From HXMU1420-2 sp034670145 (GTDB lineage Bacteria; Pseudomonadota; Alphaproteobacteria; Rhodobacterales; Rhodobacteraceae), in the NCBI GenBank assembly GCA_034670145.1, contig JAXMOA010000010.1, forward strand, positions 124,001 through 188,000: DNA of 64,000 bases, given 5' to 3'. The notes under the pieces are model-generated. The model worked only from the letters and a program-made list of their open reading frames with translations, searched no databases and had not been told where the DNA came from. Within the stretch, counting starts at the first letter, position 1. Each line of letters starts with the position of its first letter. Below are positions 27,440-36,867 of the stretch, piece after piece. The position numbers were made by a program, and so were the translations under genes.

Positions 27440-29749
27440 ATGAATCTTTCAGAGAGACTGACGCAAGAGCGGCGCGCTCGCCTTGCGGCGGAACATCTGC
27501 TGGCAAGAAAACAGGCGGAACTCTCCGAGGCCAACAAGAAACTGGGCCGCCACGCCGTGGCCCTGACCCGCCGAATCGGCGAAACCCAGGCCGAGGTTGA
27601 TACCGTCCGTATCGAGAACGAGCGTTTTCGCAGCGATCTCTCCGAAGCCAACGAAAAGATCGAAATCGCCGAAAGGCGGCTCTGGCTGTCGATCCAGACC
27701 ATCCGCGACGGTTTTGCCTTTTTCAACGCTGACAGCCGCCTGATCATCGCCAATGACGCCTACCTCAACTTCTTTGATGGTCTGGAAGAGGTCGGGCCGG
27801 GCGTCACCTACGGGCGCATCCTCGAACTGATGACCGAAGAGGGGCTGATCAACCCAGGAGAGCTCAGCCCGGCAGAATGGCGCATCATGATGATGGAACG
27901 CTGGTTTTCACCGGCCCCCAAACCCGTCACGCTGAAATTCTGGAACGGTCAGTACATCCGCCTGTTTGATCAACGCGGCCATGGCGGCGACGTGGTCAGC
28001 CTGTGCCACAACATCACCTCGACCGTGCATAATGAAATGGAGCTGACCGCAGCCCGCCACAAGGCCGAGGCCGCAAACCGCGCCAAATCCGCCTTCCTCG
28101 CCAACATGAGCCATGAAATTCGCACGCCCATGAATGGCGTCGTCGGCATGGCCGAATTGCTGGCCGAGACTCAGCTGGACGATGAACAGCGCCTCTATGC
28201 CCAGACCATCCACAACTCTGGCGAGGCTTTGCTGGTCATCATCAACGACGTCCTGGATTACTCCAAGATCGAAGCGGACAAACTCGTCCTGCACCCCGAA
28301 CCCTTTGACCTGGAACGCTGTATTCATGAGGTGGTGATGCTGTTGCAGCCACCCGCGCGCGACAAGGGGCTGGAACTGATGGTCGACTACGACATGTTCC
28401 TGCCCAATACCTTTATCGGTGACCCCGGACGCCTGCGCCAGATCCTCACCAACCTGATGGGCAACGCGGTGAAATTCACGCAAAAAGGCCATGTGCTGGT
28501 CCGCGTCACCGGGTTTGATGCAACCGATTCCGGCACCTACGCCCTCCACGTCACTGTCCAGGACACCGGCATCGGCATCCCTCCGGACCAACGCGATGAC
28601 GTCTTTGGCGAATTCAACCAGGTCGACAATGAACGCAGCCGCGAATTCGAGGGCACCGGCCTCGGGCTCGCCATCACCAAACGCCTGATCAAGCTGATGG
28701 GTGGCGATGTCTGGCTCGACTCAGAGGTCGGCGTCGGCTCCTGCTTCGGGTTCAGCCTGCCGCTCCCCGTTGCCGAAACCCAGGTTGAAAATCGGGCCGA
28801 AACCCAAGTCGAAACCCAGACCGAAATTCGGGCCGAATCTCAGGCCGAAACCACCCCCATTCCACCGGCGGCCAACGGCCCGGAACAGATCGGCACGCTG
28901 AAACGGGCGCTCTGTGCCTGTAACTCACCCGAGGCGATGGGTATCTTGCGCAAACAGCTTCAGTCCTTCGGCATCGCCACCGTCGATTGCAACAGCGCCG
29001 CGCAGGCGTTGAGCGAAATGGACCCGGACATCGACCTGATCGTCACCGATTGCGTGCTGGCGGACCAGTCCGGTCTGGATCTGGCGCTGGCATTGCGACA
29101 GGCCGGATGGGCCGATACGCCAATCTTTCTGCTGACCCCGTCCACCTCGCCGCAACGCGACCATCCGGCCATGGCCCAGATCACAGCCGTCCTGCACAAA
29201 CCACTCCACCGCAGCACCCTGGCGACCCGTCTGCACGCCCTTGCCGCCCCCCTCGATCCGGCGCCATCCACCGAAACCGTTGCACAGCCAACCCCCGACG
29301 CGCCCGCCCCCACCGCCAGCACGGCGCGGCCCATGCGCGTCCTCGTCGCTGAGGACAACAAGACCAACCAGCTGGTGTTCCGCAAAATGGTCAAAGCCCT
29401 GGACCTGGACCTCACATTCGCCAAAAACGGCGAAGAGGCGCTGGCCGCCTATCCAGAGTTTCAGCCCGACCTGATCTTCATGGATATCTCCATGCCCAAG
29501 ATGGACGGCAAAACCGCCACCCGCGAGATTCGCAAACTCGAAGCCGACAGCCCGCTCCACACCCCGATCGTCGCCCTGACCGCCCACGCCATGAGCGGCG
29601 ACAAAGAGGCGATCCTCGCCGCAGGTCTGGATTTCTACCTCACCAAACCCCTGCGCAAACCAGAGATCCTGGCCCAGATCGAACAACATTGCCCCGCAGA
29701 CGCCCGCACCGGCGCCCCCGTTCAACCCACCGCAGAGGACACCGTCTGA
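27440..29749 (+). CDS. Hybrid sensor histidine kinase with two receiver domains
   Basis: A 769-residue cytoplasmic kinase: no membrane helix is seen. An N-terminal coiled coil (about 1-85) precedes a PAS-like domain (LWLSIQTIRDGFAFFNADSRLIIANDAY, in part), then HisKA with FLANMSHEIRTPMNG (His about 225) and an HATPase_c domain with DTGIGIP and GTGLGLAI. A 12-bp-repeat linker follows, then a degenerate receiver (IVTDCVLADQ, Asp about 537, but no acidic pair at its start) and a canonical receiver (VLVAEDNKTNQ, FMDISMPKMDG with Asp about 682, LTAHAM, KPL). ATG 27440 after GGAGG is preferred to GTG 27401. No cognate regulator adjoins it; divergent from the macroglobulin gene. Confidence 0.93.
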   Translation: MNLSERLTQERRARLAAEHLLARKQAELSEANKKLGRHAVALTRRIGETQAEVDTVRIENERFRSDLSEANEKIEIAERRLWLSIQTIRDGFAFFNADSRLIIANDAYLNFFDGLEEVGPGVTYGRILELMTEEGLINPGELSPAEWRIMMMERWFSPAPKPVTLKFWNGQYIRLFDQRGHGGDVVSLCHNITSTVHNEMELTAARHKAEAANRAKSAFLANMSHEIRTPMNGVVGMAELLAETQLDDEQRLYAQTIHNSGEALLVIINDVLDYSKIEADKLVLHPEPFDLERCIHEVVMLLQPPARDKGLELMVDYDMFLPNTFIGDPGRLRQILTNLMGNAVKFTQKGHVLVRVTGFDATDSGTYALHVTVQDTGIGIPPDQRDDVFGEFNQVDNERSREFEGTGLGLAITKRLIKLMGGDVWLDSEVGVGSCFGFSLPLPVAETQVENRAETQVETQTEIRAESQAETTPIPPAANGPEQIGTLKRALCACNSPEAMGILRKQLQSFGIATVDCNSAAQALSEMDPDIDLIVTDCVLADQSGLDLALALRQAGWADTPIFLLTPSTSPQRDHPAMAQITAVLHKPLHRSTLATRLHALAAPLDPAPSTETVAQPTPDAPAPTASTARPMRVLVAEDNKTNQLVFRKMVKALDLDLTFAKNGEEALAAYPEFQPDLIFMDISMPKMDGKTATREIRKLEADSPLHTPIVALTAHAMSGDKEAILAAGLDFYLTKPLRKPEILAQIEQHCPADARTGAPVQPTAEDTV
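28772..28852 (+). repeat. In-frame 12-bp tandem repeats encoding the kinase linker
   Basis: About 6.75 degenerate copies of a 12-bp unit (GCCGAAACCCAG type) encode the tetrapeptide series AETQ-VENR-AETQ-VETQ-TEIR-AESQ-AET. It lies exactly between the kinase core and the first receiver, so copy-number change would alter linker length without shifting frame. Confidence 0.85.
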
Positions 29750-29818
29750 CAAGGCAAACCGACAAACACTTACCAGTTAAACCTTTGATTTCAAACAGCA
29801 TAAAATGAGTCAGGCGTT

Positions 29819-30592
29819 TTACGCTTTGCTATAGGGCCGCGCAAACACAGGGGCCTCGGGTGTGCTGACATCGGGCTGATAGGCGTAGCCACCCAGATCA
29901 AAATCCCGCAGCCCCTCCGCATCGCTCAGCCGGTTCTGCACCACGAACCGCGCCATCGCACCTCTGGCGCGCTTGGCAAAGAAACTGACCATCTTGCGCT
30001 CGCCATCCTTGTCTTCCAGAAAACTGGGCGTGATGACCCGCAGCCGCAGCGCCTTGGTCTGGGCCGCGCTGAAATACTCGGTGCTGGCGCAATTCACCAA
30101 AGTATCCGTTCCCACCGCCTCTGCCTGCGCAACCAACGCCTTGGCCAACTGATCGCGCCAATAATCATACAGCGATTTGCCCCGCCGCGTCTTCAACCGG
30201 CTGCCCATTTCCAACCGATAGGGCTGGATCGCATCCAGCGGCCGCAACACCCCGTAAAGACCCGACAAAATGCGCAAATGATCCTGCGCCCAGGCCATTT
30301 CATCCGCATCCAGCGTGCCAGCCTCCAGACCCAGATAGGTGTCACCCGCAAAGGCCAGCGCCGCGGGCCGCGTCGCCTCGGCCTCGGGCTCTTCTGCGAA
30401 GGCCCGGAACCGATCCCGGTTCAGCCGCGCCAAATCCGGGCTCAGGCTCATCAGACCCTGCAAATCCCGCAAACTCAGGTTCCGCGCGGTCTTGGCCAAC
30501 CGGTTGGCATCTTCCAGAAAGTCCGGATCGGTCATCGCAACATCGCGCGCCGCCCAATCCAGCCGTTTCGCCGGCGAAATCACCACCAACAT
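29819..30592 (-). CDS. yaaA: Peroxide stress protein YaaA (UPF0246 family)
   Basis: A 257-residue protein with the family hallmark N-terminus MLVVISPAKRLDW. It also has the conserved FAGDTYLGLEA, LRILSGLYGVLRPLD, PYRLEMGSRL, NCASTEYFSA and the lysine/arginine-rich FFAKRARGAMARF. YaaA limits free iron and oxidative DNA damage under peroxide stress in E. coli. ATG 30592 has GGAGG at seven bases and is preferred to ATG 30598, where the spacing would be one base; the longer frame to 30742 overlaps recQ. It lies 34 bp downstream of recQ and is probably co-transcribed with it. Confidence 0.93.
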   Translation of the reverse strand: MLVVISPAKRLDWAARDVAMTDPDFLEDANRLAKTARNLSLRDLQGLMSLSPDLARLNRDRFRAFAEEPEAEATRPAALAFAGDTYLGLEAGTLDADEMAWAQDHLRILSGLYGVLRPLDAIQPYRLEMGSRLKTRRGKSLYDYWRDQLAKALVAQAEAVGTDTLVNCASTEYFSAAQTKALRLRVITPSFLEDKDGERKMVSFFAKRARGAMARFVVQNRLSDAEGLRDFDLGGYAYQPDVSTPEAPVFARPYSKA

Positions 30593-30626
30593 ACCCATGC
30601 CTCCAACAGATCCTGCCCGATATGAC

Positions 30627-32672
30627 CTAGCTCGCCCGACGCAGAACGTCCAGAAACGCATGACCAAAACGCGCGGCTTTGGCCTCTCCCATGCCATTGA
30701 TCCGTTGAAGACTGTCCAGATCCACGGGCTTGCGCTCTGCAATCTGGCGCAGGGTCGACTGGGTACAGCTCAGATACTTGCCCGTCCCGTCCTCGCCCCG
30801 CATCAGCGGCGTCTGCGCCTCCTGCAACTGATCGAACAAATCGCCGGCCTGGGTTCCCGCCAGCCGTCGGCGCGTGGGATGCACCGCCTCCGCCTGCCCG
30901 TTGATCACCGCCAGAAAGATCTGCCCGTACCGCTCCAGCTTCTTGCTGCCCACGCCCGAAATCCGCGCCATCTGATCCAGATTGTCGGGCCGGGTTTCGG
31001 CCATCTCGATCAGGGTGCGGTCGTTGAAAATCACATAGGCCGGCACCTTGCCCGCCTCTGCCAACGCCCGCCGCTGCGCCTTGAGCGCCGACAAAAGCGG
31101 CGCATCCTCGTCCGAGACCAAAGTCCGCGCCTGCGGCCGCCCCGCTGCCTTTTTCAAACTGTCCTTGCGCAGCTGAATACCTTGCTCGCCCCGCAAAATC
31201 GGACGCGCCGCCTCGGTCATGCGCAACGCCCCGTGACGTTCGGGGTCCGGGCGCACCAGATCCCGGCCCATCATCTGACGAAACACCGCCTGCCACTCGG
31301 CCCGGTTGAACTCCTTGCCCACCCCAAAGGTCGGCAAACCGTCATGCCCGCGCGCGCGCACCTTTTCGGTCGCCGTGCCGGTCAGAATGTCAATCAAATG
31401 CATCGTGCCAAAATACTCGCCCGTCCGCAGCATCGCCGACAGCGCCTTTTGCACCGAGACCGAACCATCCATCACCTCGGGCGGGCGATCACATAGATCG
31501 CAATGACCACAAGGCTCTGATGTTTCACCGAAATACCCCAACAGCACCTGCCGCCGACACCCCAGCGACTCGGCCAGACCCAACAAGGCATTCAACCGCG
31601 CATGATCCGCGCTGCGCCGTTCGGGCGGGGCCAGCCCCTCGTCAATCTGCGTGCGGCGCAGGCGGATGTCATCCGGGCCGAACAACGTCAGCGTCTCTGC
31701 CGCGGCGCCATCCCGGCCCGCTCGACCAATCTCCTGGTAATAGGCCTCGATGCTCTTGGGCAGATCCGCATGTGCAACCCAGCGGATGTCCGGCTTGTCC
31801 ACACCCATGCCAAAGGCCACGGTGGCCACCACGATCAACCCGTCCTCGCGCGAAAACCGCGTTTCCACGATCCGGCGATCCTCTGCCTCCATGCCGCCGT
31901 GATAATGGCAGGCGCTGTGCCCATCCTGCCGCAACGCCTGCGACAACGCCTCGGTCTTGGCCCGGGTGCCGCAATACACGATCCCCGATTGCCCCCGCCG
32001 CGCCCCGGCAAAGGTCAAAATCTGCTGTCGCGGGCCGGATTTCGGCGCAAAGGCCAGATGGATATTTGGCCGGTCAAACCCCCGCAAAAAGCTGCGCGGC
32101 GCGGCACCATCAAACAGCTTTTGAACAATCTCCTCGCGGGTCTCGGCATCCGCCGTGGCGGTAAACGCCGCCAGAGGCACGCCCAGCGCCTGCCGCAAGG
32201 CCCCGATCCGCAGGTAATCCGGGCGAAAATCATGACCCCACTGGCTGACGCAATGCGCCTCGTCCACGGCAATCCGGCGCACATCGACCCGCCGCAACAG
32301 GCCCAGCACACCGCCCGCCGCCAACCGCTCTGGCGCCATGTACAACAGCTTCAGCCGCCGCTCCTCCAGCGCCTCAAAAACCGCATCCGTCTCTTGCTCG
32401 GTATTGCCCGAGGTCAACGCCCCCGCACAGACCCCGGCCTCCTGCAACGCCCGCACCTGATCGCGCATCAACGCAATCAGCGGAGAAATGACCACAGTCA
32501 CCCCATCCTCCAACAGCGCAGGCAGCTGGAAACACAGTGATTTCCCACCGCCAGTCGGCATGATCGCCAAAACGTTTTCGCCATGGGCGACGGCCTCGAC
32601 GATCTCGGCCTGTCCTGGCCGAAACCCCTCGAATCCGAACACCTCGCGCAACATCGCCTGCGCGTCGGACAT
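30627..32672 (-). CDS. recQ: ATP-dependent DNA helicase RecQ
   Basis: A 681-residue 3'-5' helicase of recombination and replication repair. FRPGQAEIVEAV is the Q-motif region, IMPTGGGKSLCFQLP is Walker A, and AVDEAHCVSQWGHDFRPDY is the DEAH box with the RecQ aromatic loop. GIVYCGTRAKTEAL and HYHGGM belong to the second helicase lobe. CRRQVLLGYFGE...CGHCDLC gives the zinc-binding cysteines, followed by a winged helix and a C-terminal HRDC domain (RRALAEAGKVPAYVIFNDRTL). A second HRDC-like helical segment follows (TLRQIAERKPVDLDSLQRING, in part). AGGGGGCAGGA precedes ATG 32672. Confidence 0.96.
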   Translation of the reverse strand: MSDAQAMLREVFGFEGFRPGQAEIVEAVAHGENVLAIMPTGGGKSLCFQLPALLEDGVTVVISPLIALMRDQVRALQEAGVCAGALTSGNTEQETDAVFEALEERRLKLLYMAPERLAAGGVLGLLRRVDVRRIAVDEAHCVSQWGHDFRPDYLRIGALRQALGVPLAAFTATADAETREEIVQKLFDGAAPRSFLRGFDRPNIHLAFAPKSGPRQQILTFAGARRGQSGIVYCGTRAKTEALSQALRQDGHSACHYHGGMEAEDRRIVETRFSREDGLIVVATVAFGMGVDKPDIRWVAHADLPKSIEAYYQEIGRAGRDGAAAETLTLFGPDDIRLRRTQIDEGLAPPERRSADHARLNALLGLAESLGCRRQVLLGYFGETSEPCGHCDLCDRPPEVMDGSVSVQKALSAMLRTGEYFGTMHLIDILTGTATEKVRARGHDGLPTFGVGKEFNRAEWQAVFRQMMGRDLVRPDPERHGALRMTEAARPILRGEQGIQLRKDSLKKAAGRPQARTLVSDEDAPLLSALKAQRRALAEAGKVPAYVIFNDRTLIEMAETRPDNLDQMARISGVGSKKLERYGQIFLAVINGQAEAVHPTRRRLAGTQAGDLFDQLQEAQTPLMRGEDGTGKYLSCTQSTLRQIAERKPVDLDSLQRINGMGEAKAARFGHAFLDVLRRAS

Positions 32673-32748
32673 TCCTGCCCCCTTAGTTCTTACCTGCTCT
32701 TAAAAGGCACTCTGTCAGGTTAAGAATCCGTGAACAAGGGTGATCCCG

Positions 32749-34407
32749 TCACCGCAGGACTTTGCCATCAGGCCAGGCCATTTCCGTTTCGATCCGATTG
32801 GTCCAAACCTCGCCCGGCGCCAGGTCAAAGTCCCAACGCAGAATGCCGGGCTCTCCGTCCACATCCTCCAGCGTCGGAGGATGCGTGGTGCGCCAGTCAA
32901 TGGTCAGACTGTCATGCTCTGACCGGGGCCGCGCACCAGTCAATTCCACCGGCCAAACCTCGCCAGTCAGGTTGCGCAACTCCACTTCTTCCACTCTGCG
33001 CATGCTGTCAGAGCGTGAAATCAACCCCCGATCCCCATCAGAACGCGCCACCTGCCGCACTTTGACCTGCAAACCATCAATTGGGCCAAACGCCAGTTCG
33101 CCCTCATCGCCAGGCACCAGACCCGCAAAACCCAACTGCCCGACAAACGTTCCGTCGACAAACCGTGCCGTGACGTTGGACCCCAACAGTTCCTCCTGCC
33201 CGCTATTGGTAAACCGTGCCATCAGGTACGCCGTGCCGTCGGTGGTATCCGAGGCCGCTGCATAAACCTCGACCGGAAACTCCATCTGGTCCAACCGCAG
33301 ACGCAAAAGATCCGCGTTCGTGCTCAGGCTTACCAGATCGTCATAGGCATAAGACACCGCCAAACCCGCCGGGACGGACTGATACGAGCCGCCATAAGTC
33401 GAAGGCGCCTCTTCGGCGATGACCGGCGCCTCTATGAGAGGCTCGTTCATCATTCTGGGCGATGCAACCGGCGCTGGGTCCTCCAGCGCATAACTCCGCG
33501 ACCAGACCAAGGGCGGCTCCAGCTCTTCGCTGGGGTTCAATGTCGACAGTTGCAACGCCACATCGGTCCAGTTTTCGCCCGTCTCCTGCCCCACCAACAC
33601 GCTGCGTTCGATGCGCAGCATCGGGGTCTCTCCACGGATCAGCGTCATGTCATAAACCGGCGCCCAGCCCGCGGAATACGGGCTCCGGTAGGTCAGGTTC
33701 ACCTGCCCGTTGGTCACCTCTTGCGCGGACTCGATCCCCAAAACCAGACGATGCCGGTCGCGGTCGTCAAACGCGACCATATTCAGGGCCGCTTCTGCCT
33801 TTCTGACCTCCAGCTCCATCCATTCCAACTGGCGATCCACCAGCCGGGCCTGTGCCTCTGCCTCCAGGGCGCTCTGCCGCGCCCGCCGGGTCTCGGCCCC
33901 GATCATTTGCGCCACAGACCGCAAAGCCTCCGGATCACCACCCGCCAGATCGCCATTGTCCCCCAATTGCGCCAAAAAGGTCACCTCGGCCTCAGCCGCA
34001 TCAGAGGCCAGCCGCAGGCTGCGCGCCTCTTGCTCCAGGGCGGCAACCCGGTCCTGCACCTCTTCCAGCGCCTTCAACGCCTCGATCGCCTCTTCGGGCG
34101 GGTCGGCGGGCAGCTGCGGACCGCCCTGATGGATCTTGGAATACAACAATTGCGCCCCGTCGATCTCAATGCGCAAAGAGGACAGTTCCGCAGTTTCCGG
34201 TATACCCTCCAACACCAGCTCATGACGCCCCGCAGGCGCGGCAAAGGAGCCCGAACGCACGATCTCTGCGCCCTCAGGATATACGATGGCCTCAACAACC
34301 CGGTTGGACACCAGAATGGAATCGGCCTTGATCTGTTGGGAAATAGCGGTTTGGGCGGCAACAAATTGCGTCGTCGCGACAAGGACCAAAGCAGGTAAAA
34401 TCCGCAT
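32749..34407 (-). CDS. DUF4139 / MuiA-family exported protein
   Basis: A 552-residue protein. ATG 34407 (MRILPALVLVATTQFVAAQ) has AGGAG seven bases upstream and yields a signal peptide; the frame continuing to 34473 is not supported. An N-terminal DUF4140-like beta domain (VVEAIVYPEGAEIVRSG) is followed by a coiled coil (ALEEVQDRVAALEQEARSL) and a C-terminal DUF4139 domain (VNLTYRSPYSAGWAPVYDM, in family position). Family members are called mucoidy-inhibitor A-like on the basis of one study in Aeromonas, but the biochemical role is undefined. It is flanked by the asd terminator and recQ and looks monocistronic. Confidence 0.85.
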   Translation of the reverse strand: MRILPALVLVATTQFVAAQTAISQQIKADSILVSNRVVEAIVYPEGAEIVRSGSFAAPAGRHELVLEGIPETAELSSLRIEIDGAQLLYSKIHQGGPQLPADPPEEAIEALKALEEVQDRVAALEQEARSLRLASDAAEAEVTFLAQLGDNGDLAGGDPEALRSVAQMIGAETRRARQSALEAEAQARLVDRQLEWMELEVRKAEAALNMVAFDDRDRHRLVLGIESAQEVTNGQVNLTYRSPYSAGWAPVYDMTLIRGETPMLRIERSVLVGQETGENWTDVALQLSTLNPSEELEPPLVWSRSYALEDPAPVASPRMMNEPLIEAPVIAEEAPSTYGGSYQSVPAGLAVSYAYDDLVSLSTNADLLRLRLDQMEFPVEVYAAASDTTDGTAYLMARFTNSGQEELLGSNVTARFVDGTFVGQLGFAGLVPGDEGELAFGPIDGLQVKVRQVARSDGDRGLISRSDSMRRVEEVELRNLTGEVWPVELTGARPRSEHDSLTIDWRTTHPPTLEDVDGEPGILRWDFDLAPGEVWTNRIETEMAWPDGKVLR

Positions 34408-34462
34408 CACAAAACTCCTGAAAACCTGACTGCAGCCTGCCCGCCGCTCCACCAAAAGGCAA

Positions 34463-34481
34463 GGGGCGCCCAAGGCGCCCC
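34463..34481 (-). terminator. Putative intrinsic terminator after asd
   Basis: An 8-bp GC stem, GGGGCGCC (34463-34470) and GGCGCCCC (34474-34481) with a 3-nt loop, read leftward is followed by TTGCCTTTT. It lies 38 bp beyond the asd stop, correctly oriented for asd; the T tract is imperfect. Confidence 0.65.
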
Positions 34482-34518
34482 CGTCCGTTCCACAATGTCA
34501 CGTCCCTTGCGGCCCGTG

Positions 34519-35541
34519 TCAGCCCTTTTGCAGGACTTCACGACCCAAAAGCTCTGCAATCTGAACCGCATTCAACGCCGCACCCTTGCGCAGGTTGTCC
34601 GAAACGCACCACAGGTTCAAACCGTTCTCAATGGTCGAATCCTGACGAATGCGGCTGATGAACGTGGCAAAATCGCCAACACATTCCTTGGGCGTCACAT
34701 AGCCACCCGGCTCGCGCTTATCGATCACCATGATCCCGGGGCTTTCGCGCAGGATGTCGCGAGCCTCGTCTTCGTCCAGGAAATCCTCAAACTCGATGTT
34801 GATCGCTTCGGAATGGCCCACAAACACCGGCACCCGCACACAGGTGGCCGTGACCTTGATCGCCGGATCGACGATCTTCTTGGTCTCTGCCACCATCTTC
34901 CATTCTTCCTTGGTGGTCCCGTCTTCCATGAACACGTCGATCTGAGGGATCACGTTGAACGCAATCTCCTTTTGAAACGCCTTCGGAGGCACATCCACCG
35001 TCGGGTTGTAAACCGCCTTGGTCTGATCCCACAGCTCGTCCAGACCGCCCTTGCCAGCGCCCGAAACAGATTGATAGGTCGACACGACAACCCGCTTGAT
35101 CCGCGCCCGGTCATGCAGCGGCTTCAACGCCACAACCATCTGCGCGGTCGAGCAGTTGGGGTTCGCGATGATGTTCTTTGCGCTGTACATATGGATGTCC
35201 TGCGGATTGCACTCGGGCACAATCAGCGGAATCGCCGGGTCATAGCGATAGAGCGAACTGTTATCAATCACGATACATCCCGCCCCGGCCGCGCGCGGCC
35301 CATAGGTCTTGGTTGCATCCGACCCGATCGCAAACAACGCCATGTCCCAGCCGGTGAAATCAAACGTATCCAGGTCCTGCGTCTTCAACGTTTTGTCGCC
35401 GAAGGAAACTTCGGTACCCAATGATTTCCGGCTCGCCAAAGCGACAACCTTATCAATCGGAAACTGACGCTCGGCCAGTATGTTCAACATTTCGCGGCCC
35501 ACATTGCCTGTGGCGCCGGCGACAACGACGCGATAACCCAT
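34519..35541 (-). CDS. asd: Aspartate-semialdehyde dehydrogenase
   Basis: It reduces aspartyl-4-phosphate to aspartate semialdehyde for lysine/diaminopimelate, threonine and methionine synthesis. VVVAGATGNVGREML is the NADP-binding loop, ANPNCSTAQMV holds the catalytic cysteine, and TYQSVSGAGKGG is the conserved acyl-binding segment. HSEAINIEFE contains the active-site His of this subfamily. ATG 35541 (GGAG at seven bases) gives 340 residues, the normal length; extension to 35661 is unsupported. The gene marks the end of ordinary chromosomal sequence before the insertion debris starts about 200 bp upstream of its start codon. Confidence 0.96.
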   Translation of the reverse strand: MGYRVVVAGATGNVGREMLNILAERQFPIDKVVALASRKSLGTEVSFGDKTLKTQDLDTFDFTGWDMALFAIGSDATKTYGPRAAGAGCIVIDNSSLYRYDPAIPLIVPECNPQDIHMYSAKNIIANPNCSTAQMVVALKPLHDRARIKRVVVSTYQSVSGAGKGGLDELWDQTKAVYNPTVDVPPKAFQKEIAFNVIPQIDVFMEDGTTKEEWKMVAETKKIVDPAIKVTATCVRVPVFVGHSEAINIEFEDFLDEDEARDILRESPGIMVIDKREPGGYVTPKECVGDFATFISRIRQDSTIENGLNLWCVSDNLRKGAALNAVQIAELLGREVLQKG

Positions 35542-35808
35542 ATTATTTCTCCAGATTCTGCCGGTCGGTTGACCAGCAGCGGTCTCATATAGGTTCAGCC
35601 AGCGCAGGGAAAGGGGCTGCTCTGCCCCAACACGGCGTTTTGTGCACCGTTTTGTGACCACAGTGAATGGTACCGGGCCGGCTCCGTGTTATGTCCAGCA
35701 CATCACTTATCTGACAGAGCACGCAAACCATGGTCAAAAATGGCCTTGTTGCATGGCTCCCCGCTCAGCTGATATCGGGTGCGGTCCTTTCCGTTCAGGA
35801 TGCTGTAG

Positions 35809-36832
35809 ATGCCGCACAAGTTCAACGCTGATCGCCGAGACAAGATCGCCGAGCAAAAGCATCGGGTGACGAATTGGGCTGAGTACAACGAAAGCTTGCG
35901 GCGGCGAGGGGATCTGACTGTTTGGATTAGCGAAGAGGCGCTCGCTTTGTGGTCGGCGCCTCGCAGGACGAAGCCGGGTGGACAGCCTGTCTATTCAGAT
36001 CTGGCGATTGAGACCTGCCTGACCCTGGGCATGGTGTTCCGGCAACCGTTGCGTCAAACGCAAGGCTTGATGTGTTCGATTGCCAAGCTGCTGGGGGTCG
36101 AAATCGCGGTGCCCAGTTTCTCCACCTTGTCGCGCCGGAGCCACGGCCTGACATTGCGCGCTCAACCGCAGGCCGGCCGCCAAGCGGGAATCCAGTTGGT
36201 CGTCCCCTCTCATCGCTGCAAGCAGCGATTGCCGGTCAAGGGATAGCACCGGGTTGAAGATCCACGATGCGGGCGAGTGGCTAGAGGAGAAGCATAAAAC
36301 CAAGCGCAAACGGCGGGCCTGGCGCAAGCTGCACCTCGGTCTCGATCTTGTCAGCGGCGAGATCGTCTGCTCCGATTTGACCACCGATGGCGTCGGAGAT
36401 TCCACCGCGCTGCCAGGTCTGGTGGATCAAATTGATGGCCCCGCCGACCTGTTTCTAGCGGATGGTGCCTACGACGACGACCCAACGTGCGATCTTCTGC
36501 TCGAGCGCTTTGGCGAAGGCATTGAGATTGCGATCCCACCACCCAAAACCGCAATGCTGAGCTCGGACGCCGCCCGGAATCTGACGATCCGCGATCGCCA
36601 AATTACCGAAATTAGAGCGTACGGACGCATAGCTTGGCAGAAGACATCGGGCTACAATCAGCGCAGTCGAGGTGAAGCTTTGATGGGTCGTTGCAAGGCC
36701 GTCATCGGGTCGAAGCTAAAAGCGCGCAGCTTTGAGAACCAGAAAATGGAGGCCAGGATTGGTGTCCGCGTGCTGAACCGGATGACCGAACTTGGTCGCC
36801 CCAGTTTCGAACGCACCGTGTCTCAGATTTAA
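35809..36832 (+). pseudogene. IS5-family transposase, frameshifted
   Basis: Two abutting frames together make one DDE transposase. The first (35809-36246) opens MPHKFNADRRDKIAEQKHRV and contains NESLRRRGDLTVWISEEAL, a hallmark of the IS5/IS903 group. The second frame, entered just upstream of 36254, reads DSTGLKIHDAGEWLEEKH with the first catalytic Asp. It continues with the second Asp in LADGAYDDDP, ARNLTIRDRQI, and YNQRSRGEALMGRCKAVIG with the catalytic Glu region. The break is caused by 37 extra bases at 36205-36241, just before the catalytic DSTG. Unless ribosomes slip, the protein is not made whole. Confidence 0.85.
36205..36241 (+). repeat. 37-bp hairpin-bearing insertion inside the IS5 transposase
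   Basis: Removing these 37 bases joins QLVV directly to DSTGLK in one frame, the arrangement expected for this transposase group. The segment contains a perfect hairpin, ATCGCTG (36212-36218), CAAG loop, CAGCGAT (36223-36229). Its origin is unknown. The exact edges are inferred from the expected protein continuity. Confidence 0.6.
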
Positions 36833-36867
36833 GGGTAACGCGACAGCAAGAGAGAAAGGGCGATGCA

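Larger units (their letters stand above)
35742..36867 (+). mobile_element. IS5-family insertion sequence, right end incomplete
   Basis: The left terminal sequence GGCCTTGTTGCATGGCTC (from 35742) is of IS5/IS903-group type and lies 67 bp before the transposase start. The right terminal repeat should read as its reverse complement, but after the transposase stop (36832) only GGGCGATGCA is found before hydrolase-like sequence begins. The terminal repeat therefore appears cut off. No target-site duplication could be identified. The right boundary of about 36867 is inferred from where hydrolase homology starts. Confidence 0.75.
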
